The notes beneath the pieces are model-generated. The model did not search any database, was not told where the DNA came from, and saw only the letters and a program-made list of their open reading frames with translations. Positions 47,759 to 55,768 of a stretch of 64,000 bases of DNA are shown here, in pieces (the first letter of the stretch is position 1; every line of letters starts with the position of its first letter). The stretch spans positions 21,870 to 85,869 of the forward strand of contig JABDHK010000012.1 in the NCBI GenBank assembly GCA_012972835.1, given 5' to 3'. Made by a program: the position numbers and the translations under genes. The stretch is from Chlorobiaceae bacterium (lineage in GTDB: Bacteria > Bacteroidota > Chlorobiia > Chlorobiales > Chlorobiaceae).

Positions 47759-48061
47759 TTACACTGGCACCCTGTATTTTTCTATGCTCTCTCCGTTTGC
47801 TTCCAGAGTTTTAACCCATTGAGGTTTTTTTCCTCTTCCTACCCAAACAAGATATGAATCCTTCCGGTATTTGATAACAGAAGGAGTTTTAGCCGTAGGT
47901 TTTGCCTTCTGCTGAAGTTCTTCTATCGTAATATTGTAGTTGTTGAGTTTTTCCCAAATATCCTTTAGAACAGCAATTCGCTCGTTTTTTATTATTTCAT
48001 CTGCTTCTTGTTGAAGTTGAGCGATTTGCGAATGTAGTTCAGATAATTTGTTCGACGACAT
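47759..48061 (-). CDS. H-NS-like nucleoid protein
   Basis: 100 residues. The N-terminal half is a coiled-coil dimerisation region (ELHSQIAQLQQEADEII). The C-terminal part KYRKDSYLVWVGRGKKPQWV is the H-NS DNA-binding module, where the usual W-S/T-G-R-G-R-x-P-x-W core reads WVGRGKKPQW. Such proteins bind curved AT-rich DNA and silence acquired genes. Its own upstream region (48062-48372) is AT-rich, which would allow autoregulation; that is inference. Confidence 0.85.
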   Translation of the reverse strand: MSSNKLSELHSQIAQLQQEADEIIKNERIAVLKDIWEKLNNYNITIEELQQKAKPTAKTPSVIKYRKDSYLVWVGRGKKPQWVKTLEANGESIEKYRVPV

Positions 48062-48372
48062 AATCTATTTATTTATAATTACTTAGATGCCTTTCCATTT
48101 TCATGGGTTAAGATGAATGTAATAAAAATATTGCATTTGGAAAGTTTCTTTTAGAGAAAGCAAACACTTCTTATTGTTTATCGTGATATGTTATTTGCTA
48201 TTATGTGTTATTAAACATCAGATAGTACAGGAGAAGAAATAACGAAAAGCCATAAATATTTCAGCAGTGAAATAGCGATATTTATATTTCAGGCTAAAAT
48301 GATATATCAACTGCTATTGCAAAAATGGTAATTATCCATAACATCAATGCCGGGATGATAATAATTACCGGA
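48062..48372. promoter_or_regulatory. AT-rich leader of the H-NS-like gene and end of glmS unit
   Basis: About 310 bases without a gene. The part next to 48062 must hold the H-NS-gene promoter; no convincing -35/-10 pair can be named. The part near 48321-48369 holds the glmS terminator listed separately. Confidence 0.45.
48321..48369 (-). terminator. Terminator-like hairpin after glmS
   Basis: On the minus strand, GGTAATTAT pairs with ATAATTACC across a 25-base loop, followed by ATTTTTGC, directly after the glmS stop. Confidence 0.6.
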
Positions 48373-50220
48373 CTACTCTACCGTTACCGATTTTGCCAGA
48401 TTTCTTGGGCGATCAACATTGCAGCCTCGGAGTGTGGCGATGTGATAGGCAAGAAGTTGAAGTGGAATAACCGTTAACAGAGGTGTTATCGGAGCGGAGG
48501 AGTGCGGTATGGAGATAACATATTCAGCCAGACGATTGATCTCTTTATCCCCTTCATTGGCAATGGCGATAACCCTGCCTTTACGGCTCCTTACCTCCTC
48601 GATATTACTGAGAATCTTTGAATAGGTATTATCCTGGGTAGCAATAAAAATGACCGGCATATCTTCGTCAATCAAGGCAATCGGACCGTGCTTCATTTCT
48701 GCTGCAGGATAGCCTTCGGCATGAATATAGGAGATCTCCTTGAGTTTCAGCGCTCCCTCAAGAGCTACAGGAAAGTTGTAGCCACGTCCGAGATAGAGCA
48801 CATTGCGAGCATCCTTGAAAAGCTTGGCTATATCGGTGATATAAGTATTGAGAAGAAGAGTGCGTGAGGCTTTTTCAGGAATTTTTGAAAGTTCTGTGAG
48901 ATGGAGTATCATTTCATCATGTGAGATAGTTCTTCCCTTGCTGAGTGCGAGAGCAAACATGTAGAGCATGATTACCTGGGCGGTAAAGGCTTTGGTTGAA
49001 GCGACGCCAATCTCAGGCCCTGCATGGGTATAGATACCGCAAAGGGTTTCACGGGCAATAGTGGATCCGACAACATTGCAGATACCCATGACAAGAGCCC
49101 CTTTTTCCTTTGCCACATGGAGCGCCGCCAGGGTGTCGGCGGTTTCGCCGGACTGGGAAATAACTATAACCACATCATCAATACCAACAATCGGGTTTCG
49201 GTACCTGAACTCTGATGCATAATCAACTTCCACCGGAATACGAGCAAACTCCTCAATAAGATATTTACCGATCAATGCAGCGTGCCAGCTTGTTCCACAG
49301 GCACAGATAACTATGCGTTTTGACTGCTTCATGCGATCAAGATAGTCAATTATCCCTCCGAGACGAACAAGGCCCTTTTCGGGATGCACTCTCCCCCTCA
49401 TGACATTGTTCATGACTTCGGGCTGTTCAAAGATCTCCTTGAGCATAAAGTGCTCAAAACCACCCTTTTCTATTTTTTCAAGCGTAAAATCAAGTTCTGT
49501 CACAGTTTTATCCTGCGCGACATTATCAATCGACTTGACAGAATAGCCATCCCTTTTTATCACGGCAAGCTCGCCATCGGAAAGGTAAACCACCTTATTG
49601 GTATGCTCAATAATTGGTGCAGTATCTGAAGCAATAAAGAACTCCCGATTGCCGATACCAATCACCAGCGGGCTTCCCTTGCGTGCCACAACAATCCTGT
49701 CGGGCTCACGGGTTGATATGATGCAAAGACCATAGGCACCTTCAACAAGACGGAGCGCATTGCGGGTAACCGATTCAATGTCAAGAGAAGGATTACTCTT
49801 CCAGATTCTGTCAATAAGGTGAACAAGCACTTCGGAGTCGGTATCGCTGGTGAATATATAGCCTTCGGAGAGAAGCTCCGTTTTCAGCACTGAAAAATTT
49901 TCGACAATGCCGTTATGAATAAGAGCAATATCACCAGACGCATTTAAAAAGGGGTGCGCATTGCGATCGCTTGGTTCACCATGTGTAGCCCACCGTGTAT
50001 GGCCGATGCCGAGAGTCGCATCCCGCATCTCGGCACGGAACGTAACGCTGTCAGTTTCGAGAGTACTGACGCTCCCCTTCTGCTTTATGACCGAAATTCG
50101 GTTGCCATTCAAAATGGCCAGCCCAGCTGAATCGTACCCCCGGTATTCAAGACGCTTCAACCCCTGCAACAGCAGAGGAGCTGCAGCTTGCCAACCTATA
50201 TATCCAACAATTCCACACAT
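48373..50220 (-). CDS. glmS: Glutamine-fructose-6-phosphate aminotransferase
   Basis: 615 residues. MCGIVGYIG gives the N-terminal cysteine nucleophile of the glutaminase domain; GIGHTRWATHGEPS and LIHNGIVENF follow. Two sugar-isomerase domains hold CGTSWHAALIGKYL, ISQSGETADTL and STKAFTAQV; the C-terminus is DRPRNLAKSVTVE, the canonical ending. It makes glucosamine-6-phosphate, the first committed step to UDP-GlcNAc for peptidoglycan and lipopolysaccharide. Single gene; no glmS ribozyme-like leader is visible. Confidence 0.97.
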   Translation of the reverse strand: MCGIVGYIGWQAAAPLLLQGLKRLEYRGYDSAGLAILNGNRISVIKQKGSVSTLETDSVTFRAEMRDATLGIGHTRWATHGEPSDRNAHPFLNASGDIALIHNGIVENFSVLKTELLSEGYIFTSDTDSEVLVHLIDRIWKSNPSLDIESVTRNALRLVEGAYGLCIISTREPDRIVVARKGSPLVIGIGNREFFIASDTAPIIEHTNKVVYLSDGELAVIKRDGYSVKSIDNVAQDKTVTELDFTLEKIEKGGFEHFMLKEIFEQPEVMNNVMRGRVHPEKGLVRLGGIIDYLDRMKQSKRIVICACGTSWHAALIGKYLIEEFARIPVEVDYASEFRYRNPIVGIDDVVIVISQSGETADTLAALHVAKEKGALVMGICNVVGSTIARETLCGIYTHAGPEIGVASTKAFTAQVIMLYMFALALSKGRTISHDEMILHLTELSKIPEKASRTLLLNTYITDIAKLFKDARNVLYLGRGYNFPVALEGALKLKEISYIHAEGYPAAEMKHGPIALIDEDMPVIFIATQDNTYSKILSNIEEVRSRKGRVIAIANEGDKEINRLAEYVISIPHSSAPITPLLTVIPLQLLAYHIATLRGCNVDRPRNLAKSVTVE

Positions 50221-50847
50221 GAGTGTTATGTGTTAATATTCGATCTCTCCTAAATGTAAAACGGCTTTTCCTGTTTTTACTGCCAATACGATTATGCACT
50301 CTTTATCTCTCACAATGAGACTTGGCACTACTCAAATCTGCTCCGCTGAGATCAGGTTTTATCCTCAAGGCATGCAAATGTTCCTCGTTAGCCATGAGCA
50401 ATAGATTATCTCCCATTGTAAAATATATGCATAGTGTTGCGGTTTTTATACATATTTTTTTTATTTGTAAGGTGCAGGCATAACGCTTCAAGATCACGAA
50501 TTTGCAGCGCATCAGCTATGTTTTTTATGGCTTGCTTGCCTGGTATTACAACCGAAAGTGGTGGTTCGGTTCGGTTATTCTGGCGGTAAATTTACCGAAA
50601 AAGTAATTTGATTATATATAAATTAGATATATACTATAAGTAGTTACTATCCGCAAGCCAGTACGATCAAGATGAACATGCAGACTCTACCGTACTTTTT
50701 TTTACATGCAAGGTGCAAGAGCGCAACAAGCGCCCCCTCATGTGCTGCAACATGAAAAAGGATAAGTTCAATTCACCCTATCGCTCGGAGTTGCGGCAGA
50801 ATATCCCGGATATCCTGGCCAATTGAAATCTTGAACGTGAAGAGAAA
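50221..50847. promoter_or_regulatory. Long spacer between glmS and kaiC
   Basis: About 630 bases with promoters for two divergent units. AGTACG (50660-50665) can pair with CGTACT (50691-50696), followed by eight T, a weak terminator-like or attenuator-like structure 150 bases before kaiC. A 24-codon frame (50752-50826) with an ATG but no good ribosome site lies just upstream of kaiC. A 69-codon minus-strand frame at 50303-50512 has no coding character. Confidence 0.4.
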
Positions 50848-52608
50848 ATGACAAAGGCAAAAATAAATCCAAAACCAACAGTAACACCAAAACCGAAGCC
50901 GCAGATCACCAAGGCGTTAACGGGCATTAACGGGCTTGATATCATTACCGAGGGCGGGCTGCCGAAGGGTCGAGCCTCACTCATTTGCGGAGGAACAGGT
51001 ACCGGAAAAACCATGCTCGCCATGGAGTTTTTGCTCAGAGGTGCCCAGCAGTTTCATGAACCCGGCGTCTTCATGGCGTTTGAAGAGTCGACCAATGATT
51101 TAATCGCCAATGTCGCATCCATAGGCTTTGACCTGCAGGGGTTGATTACAACGAAAAAAGTGGTTGTCGATTTTGTTTATATCGAGCGGGATGAAATAGT
51201 TGAAGCAGGAGAGTACAATCTGGAAGCCCTGTTTATCCGACTGGGTGCCGCCATTGATTCCATTGGCGCCAAACGCGTCGTTCTTGATACCATTGAGTCA
51301 CTCTTCAGCAGTCTGCCCAATCCAGCCGTTTTGCGCGCTGAATTGCGCCGTATGTTTCGTTGGCTCAAGGAGAAGGGTGTTACTGCGGTCATTACAGGAG
51401 AAGGCGGCACAGATACCCTTTCCCGTCAGGGCATTGAAGAGTACGTTTCTGACTGTGTCATTGATTTAAGTATCAGAATTGAGGATCGGGTTGCCTCACG
51501 AAAATTACGTATCGTGAAGTATCGAGGCTCATCGCACGGCACCAATGAGTATCCTTTTGTCATTGATAATGAGGGTATTTCTCTCATACCCATTACCTCT
51601 TCAACGCTGGAGCACGCAGTCTCAACGAAGAGAGTTTCCAGCGGAATCCCAAGGCTTGACACTATGCTTGGGGGAGCAGGATTCTTCGAAGGCAGTGTCA
51701 TTATGGTTTCCGGTCCGTCCGGCACGGGCAAGACTACCTTCATGTCACATTTTGCCGATGCAGCATGTCGGCGCAATGAGCGCGCGGTCTATTTCTCCTT
51801 CGAGGAATCGCCGGCTCAAATCATTAGAAATATGAGCTCGGTCGGCTTAAACCTCGACCAGTGGGTAAAAAAAGGTCTTCTGAGAATGGAATCAAGGCGG
51901 ACTACCCAGTGCGGGCTGGATATGCATCTCGTCCTGGCTCAAAAACTGATCGCTGAACACGCCCCCAACATTGTCATTATGGATCCAGTTACAAGCTTTG
52001 AGGATATTGCAAACACCAATGATGTCAAAAGAATAGTAATGAAGTTTGTTGACCATATGAAATCTCTTGGTATCACGACCATGTTTGGTAGCTTGACGCC
52101 GAGTGGATTGCCATCAGAGAGTTCCGCTGTTAATATTTCATCACTCATTGATACATGGATTTTGTTGAGGGATCTTGAGAATAATGGGGAACGAAATCGC
52201 GGCATCTATATTCTCAAGTCACGAGGCATGAACCACTCCAACCAGGTGCGGGAATTTTTGCTTTCAGATCACGGCGTGGAAATATGCGATGTTTATGTTG
52301 GTAGTGGCGGTGTCGCAACAGGCGGAGCACGCCTGAATATGCTGGCTCAGGAAAAAGCATTGGGTCTCAAACTGCAGGAGGAGATGGAACTTCGGCAATT
52401 TGATCTGGAAAACAAGCGTAATGTTTTAGACTCCAAAATCGCCGCCATGCGAGCTGAATTCGCTGCTCAGGAGGCCGGCAACCTCAAAATGATTGCACAG
52501 GAAAAAACCCGTCAATCGCAACTAAGCGTCGATCGAACTGCAATGGGGAAAGTTCGTAACGTTGATGAACGGCATACCCCTGTAAAAGCTAAAAGGAAAT
52601 CAAAATGA
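50848..52608 (+). CDS. kaiC: KaiC-like double-RecA ATPase
   Basis: 586 residues: a basic, Pro-rich 25-residue lead, two KaiC domains and a charged coiled C-terminal tail (about 500-586). First P-loop GGTGTGKTM (near residue 50) with catalytic Glu pair in MAFEESTN; second P-loop GPSGTGKTT (near 292) with FSFEESPA. Residues 431-432 in [10 protein letters not shown] align with the Ser431/Thr432 autophosphorylation sites of cyanobacterial KaiC and here read Ser-Ser, so phosphorylation remains possible. The tail is longer than in the circadian protein. It is followed within 10 bases by kaiB and then by a PAS/HD-GYP gene. There is no kaiA. GAAGAG precedes the ATG. Confidence 0.9.
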   Translation: MTKAKINPKPTVTPKPKPQITKALTGINGLDIITEGGLPKGRASLICGGTGTGKTMLAMEFLLRGAQQFHEPGVFMAFEESTNDLIANVASIGFDLQGLITTKKVVVDFVYIERDEIVEAGEYNLEALFIRLGAAIDSIGAKRVVLDTIESLFSSLPNPAVLRAELRRMFRWLKEKGVTAVITGEGGTDTLSRQGIEEYVSDCVIDLSIRIEDRVASRKLRIVKYRGSSHGTNEYPFVIDNEGISLIPITSSTLEHAVSTKRVSSGIPRLDTMLGGAGFFEGSVIMVSGPSGTGKTTFMSHFADAACRRNERAVYFSFEESPAQIIRNMSSVGLNLDQWVKKGLLRMESRRTTQCGLDMHLVLAQKLIAEHAPNIVIMDPVTSFEDIANTNDVKRIVMKFVDHMKSLGITTMFGSLTPSGLPSESSAVNISSLIDTWILLRDLENNGERNRGIYILKSRGMNHSNQVREFLLSDHGVEICDVYVGSGGVATGGARLNMLAQEKALGLKLQEEMELRQFDLENKRNVLDSKIAAMRAEFAAQEAGNLKMIAQEKTRQSQLSVDRTAMGKVRNVDERHTPVKAKRKSK

Positions 52609-52618
52609 ACGGCAGCAA

Positions 52619-52954
52619 ATGACCGATAAACCGATTGATTTAAGAGTTCATAAAAAAACAGAATCTGCAACCGCTCCATCCAATAAATGGCTATTGCGGT
52701 TGTATGTCGCAGGAACTACCGCACATTCCATGTCGGCGATTGCAAACATCAAGAAGATTTGCGAAGAAAAACTTGACGGGCGCTACGTTCTGGAGGTGAT
52801 TGATTTATATCAGCAGCCCCAACTGGCTGCCGGGCATCAGATCATTGCCATACCGACACTCATTAAAGAGCTCCCACCTCCCCTTCGCCGTATTATTGGC
52901 GACCTGTCAAATACCGAGAAGGTCGTTGTCGGTTTGGATTTAAAATCTCTATAA
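52619..52954 (+). CDS. kaiB: KaiB-like protein
   Basis: 111 residues. The thioredoxin-like KaiB core begins at about residue 23: [20 protein letters not shown], then [18 protein letters not shown] and [18 protein letters not shown]. In cyanobacteria KaiB binds the phosphorylated KaiC ring after changing fold and hands the signal to output kinases. This protein carries an N-terminal extension of about 22 polar residues. It lies between kaiC and the HD-GYP gene with 10- and 2-base spacers. Confidence 0.92.
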   Translation: MTDKPIDLRVHKKTESATAPSNKWLLRLYVAGTTAHSMSAIANIKKICEEKLDGRYVLEVIDLYQQPQLAAGHQIIAIPTLIKELPPPLRRIIGDLSNTEKVVVGLDLKSL

Positions 52955-52956
52955 CT

Positions 52957-54135
52957 ATGGAAACAGCAATGAAATCTCAGGCAGAGCTCTCTCGGGAAGT
53001 AGAAGAGTTGCGCACTGCATTGCAGGAAGCCCATGCAGCCCTGGATGCCATTCGCGAGGGTACGGTTGATGCTCTGGTGGTAAACGGAAAATCGGGTGAA
53101 CAGATTTTTTCTCTGGTCAATAGCGATCAACCCTATCGGATATTGCTTGAAGAGATGAGTGAAGGTGCCCTGACCGTGACCTCTGATGGCCTTATTTTAT
53201 TCTCCAACAAGCGGTTTGCCCAGATGGTGAACTCTCCCCTGAACAAGGTGATTGGCTGCAACCTTCAAACCTGGGTGGCTCCTGAATATCGAAAGATTCT
53301 TGAATCACTCCTGAACATGGTGACTGAAGAAAAGCATCGAGCTGAATTCATTTTGGTTACTGAAGATGGAGCTCGACTTCCCGTTTATCTTTCGATTGGT
53401 AACGTTAAGGTTGGAAAAGAGGCTGCAGTTTTTTGTCTGGTAGCAACCGACCTGAGCGAGGTAAAGCAGATTGAGAAGATCGTCGCTTCCAAAAAAATGG
53501 CACTGGCTGCTTTACAGGCATCTCAAGAGCTGCAGGAGAGTCTGGAAGAGTCAATCAAGGCAATAGCCAATACTGTTGAATCGCGCGACGAATATACAGC
53601 CGGCCACATGCGTCGTGTAGGGCAACTGGCCCCGGCGATTGCAAGAGAGATGGGCCTATCGGAAGAGAGTATCCATGGTATTGCGTTGGCCTCAACGATT
53701 CATGACTTGGGGAAGATCAGCATACCGGTTGAAATTCTGACCAAGCCCGTAAAGCTCAGCAAGATCGAATATCAGTTGATTCAAACCCATGTCGAGGCTG
53801 GCTACGACATTGTCAAAAATATTAAATTTCCATGGCCGATCGCTCTTCTAATCCTGCAGCACCATGAGAGGATGGATGGAAGCGGATATCCGCAAGGACT
53901 GAAAGGCGAAGAAATCTTGCTTGAGTCGAGAATTATTGCGATTGCAGACGTCATTGAAGCCATGGCATCGCGTCGACCTTATCGCACTGAGCTTGGGATA
54001 GATGCTGCGTTAGCGGAAATCAGCCAAGGCCGAGGAACTCTTTATGATCCAGCTGCAGTGGATGCATGCATACGGCTTTTTCTGGAAAAAAGATTTTCTT
54101 TCACCTTGAGTCCTAAGTCTTTCAGCCATGCCTGA
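52957..54135 (+). CDS. PAS/HD-GYP cyclic-di-GMP phosphodiesterase in the kai operon
   Basis: 392 residues (388 if the ATG at 52969, which has GGAAAC upstream, is the start). A short coiled region with the DAIREGTVDALVV pattern found in front of many PAS domains, one PAS domain (about 50-170) and an HD-GYP domain (about 195-375). The active site shows TIHDLGKISIPVE, ILQHHERMDGSGYP and IAIADVIEAM. It begins 2 bases after kaiB, so co-expression with KaiC and KaiB is nearly certain. This suggests that the Kai pair acts through cyclic-di-GMP turnover. Confidence 0.92.
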   Translation: METAMKSQAELSREVEELRTALQEAHAALDAIREGTVDALVVNGKSGEQIFSLVNSDQPYRILLEEMSEGALTVTSDGLILFSNKRFAQMVNSPLNKVIGCNLQTWVAPEYRKILESLLNMVTEEKHRAEFILVTEDGARLPVYLSIGNVKVGKEAAVFCLVATDLSEVKQIEKIVASKKMALAALQASQELQESLEESIKAIANTVESRDEYTAGHMRRVGQLAPAIAREMGLSEESIHGIALASTIHDLGKISIPVEILTKPVKLSKIEYQLIQTHVEAGYDIVKNIKFPWPIALLILQHHERMDGSGYPQGLKGEEILLESRIIAIADVIEAMASRRPYRTELGIDAALAEISQGRGTLYDPAAVDACIRLFLEKRFSFTLSPKSFSHA

Positions 54136-54384
54136 CGCTGAAGGAGTCTGTTAATAATTAAGCAATAAAGATATAAAAAATATATTAATCCGCGCAATTT
54201 ATTAACTTTGAATGTAGCTGTTGCGCGTAAAAATATTTACATATACTATATATCTCAATACAATTGGATGGGAGACGTTTTTAAAGATTCCATTGTGAAC
54301 CGATCAAATGTTAACGGGTCAAATCTTGAAAAAGCATTCCGTTTTATCGTTTCATGAAACCGGATATAAACCTGGAAACACACT
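54136..54384. other. AT-rich spacer
   Basis: About 250 bases between two signalling genes. AT-rich, probably with the promoter of the CHASE3-GGDEF gene. No hairpin with a T tract was seen after the HD-GYP gene. Confidence 0.35.
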
Positions 54385-55713
54385 ATGAATCGCCATCTTT
54401 CAAAAATAGCTTTCGCATTGGCCGTCGTTATCATTCTGGGGACAGGAACCTTTATTTTCTTCAGTTTACGCACACTCATAGAGAGTAACCGGCAAGTCAG
54501 CCATACGCTCAAAACGATCAACAGCCTTGAACATCTCCTTGCACACCTTACCGAGCTTGAAACAAGCGAGCGCGGTTATGTCATTACAGGCGAGGAGCAC
54601 TTTCTCGAACCCTATTTTTTCGAGCTTTCACCTGACGGCATACAGCAGCAAATCATGGACCTTCGTCAACTGAGCGCAGATGATCCGGTAGCGCAAAGCT
54701 CTATCGCTTCGCTTGTACCGCTTGTTCAAAAAAAAATCCGTTTGATGGAACAAGTCGTTAATTTGAGAGTAGCCAGAGGGTTCGATGCCGCCAAGGCATC
54801 GATAACGAGCAATATCGAAAATGACTTGATGAAAACGAGCCTGAGTTTGATTGATAATATGAAACAGCGGGAGACAAGGATTCTTCAGCAAGCCTCCACT
54901 GACGCTGCAGCAAGCCTCCAATACTCGATAATCTCAATAGCCGCAGGTGGAGTATTGGGTAGTCTTCTGCTGTTGCTTTCGTTAATCCTGCTCAATCGTG
55001 AATTTGCTGCACGGAAGCAGAGTGCAGAGGCGTTGAAGCAACTCAACAGCGAACTCGATCAGCGCGTTGAAGAGCGCACTTCAGCTTTGCGCGATTACAC
55101 CGAAAAGCTGCGATTGAGTGAAGAGCATTTCCGTCTGCTGGTGGATGCTACAAAAGAATATGCCATGTTTATGCTTGATCCACAGGGAGATGTGCTCACC
55201 TGGAACCAAGGTGAGGAACATCTGAAAGGTCTTGCAAATCGCCGTCTTTTTTCGGAGAGGATAAACATGATCATTGGCCTGTGTAAACGGAGCAAAACGA
55301 TCGCCGCGTTGATGATAGTTGATCTGGATAAAAGCAAACAGGTCAACGATTCGCTCGGCCATGGAATTGGTGATTTGCTGCTCCAGCAGGTAGCAATCCG
55401 CACTCTCGGAATACTGCAGAGAAGCAGTGATACTCTGGCTCGTCTTGGTGGTGATGAGTTTGTTGTGCTGGTGTCACAGATTGGTGCGGTAGAAAATGCT
55501 GTCAGCATTGCAGAGAAAATCCTCAAAACCTTACAAGAACCGTTCGATATTGATGGTCATGCTATCACTATTACATGCAGTATCGGTATCGCTGTTTTTC
55601 CGGATCATGGTAAGAATGAACTGACTCTTATGAAAAATGCTGGTGATGCCATGAATTCATCGAAGAGTCAAGGGGGAAATGTCGTTACGGTTTACAGTGG
55701 TATCCGTCAGTAG
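54385..55713 (+). CDS. CHASE3-GGDEF protein with internally shortened sensor
   Basis: 442 residues. Membrane helix 1 (about 8-30), CHASE3 domain (about 35-180, with SERGYVITGEEHFLEPYF), membrane helix 2 (about 182-208), coiled linker, then the first third of a PAS domain (MFMLDPQGDVLTWNQGEEHLKG). At about 55230 it jumps directly to LANRRLFSERI in the middle of the GGDEF N-terminus. The GGDEF motif and the RSSD inhibitory-site motif five residues before it are intact. The conserved DPLTxLPN lead is missing, and NAGDAMNSSKSQG near the end departs from the consensus ADxAMYxAK. It aligns along its length with the larger protein encoded at 57.7-60.8 kb, which shows that an in-frame deletion removed the PAS remainder. 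Cyclase activity is doubtful. Confidence 0.8.
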   Translation: MNRHLSKIAFALAVVIILGTGTFIFFSLRTLIESNRQVSHTLKTINSLEHLLAHLTELETSERGYVITGEEHFLEPYFFELSPDGIQQQIMDLRQLSADDPVAQSSIASLVPLVQKKIRLMEQVVNLRVARGFDAAKASITSNIENDLMKTSLSLIDNMKQRETRILQQASTDAAASLQYSIISIAAGGVLGSLLLLLSLILLNREFAARKQSAEALKQLNSELDQRVEERTSALRDYTEKLRLSEEHFRLLVDATKEYAMFMLDPQGDVLTWNQGEEHLKGLANRRLFSERINMIIGLCKRSKTIAALMIVDLDKSKQVNDSLGHGIGDLLLQQVAIRTLGILQRSSDTLARLGGDEFVVLVSQIGAVENAVSIAEKILKTLQEPFDIDGHAITITCSIGIAVFPDHGKNELTLMKNAGDAMNSSKSQGGNVVTVYSGIRQ

Positions 55714-55768
55714 AAAAATAGGTTACAGATTATTTTGAGTGCAATCGATTTGAAAATGCCTATTATTC

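Noticed and set aside
47629..47814. 61-codon plus-strand frame next to the H-NS-like gene
   Set aside because: It overlaps the 3' end of the H-NS-like gene on the other strand and has no recognisable motif.
50221..50300. Possible glmS ribozyme or riboswitch upstream of glmS
   Set aside because: The short leader shows none of the conserved core elements, and this ribozyme is known mainly from Gram-positive bacteria.
50303..50512. 69-codon minus-strand frame between glmS and kaiC
   Set aside because: No ribosome site, Cys- and Lys-rich random-looking translation, no family recognised.
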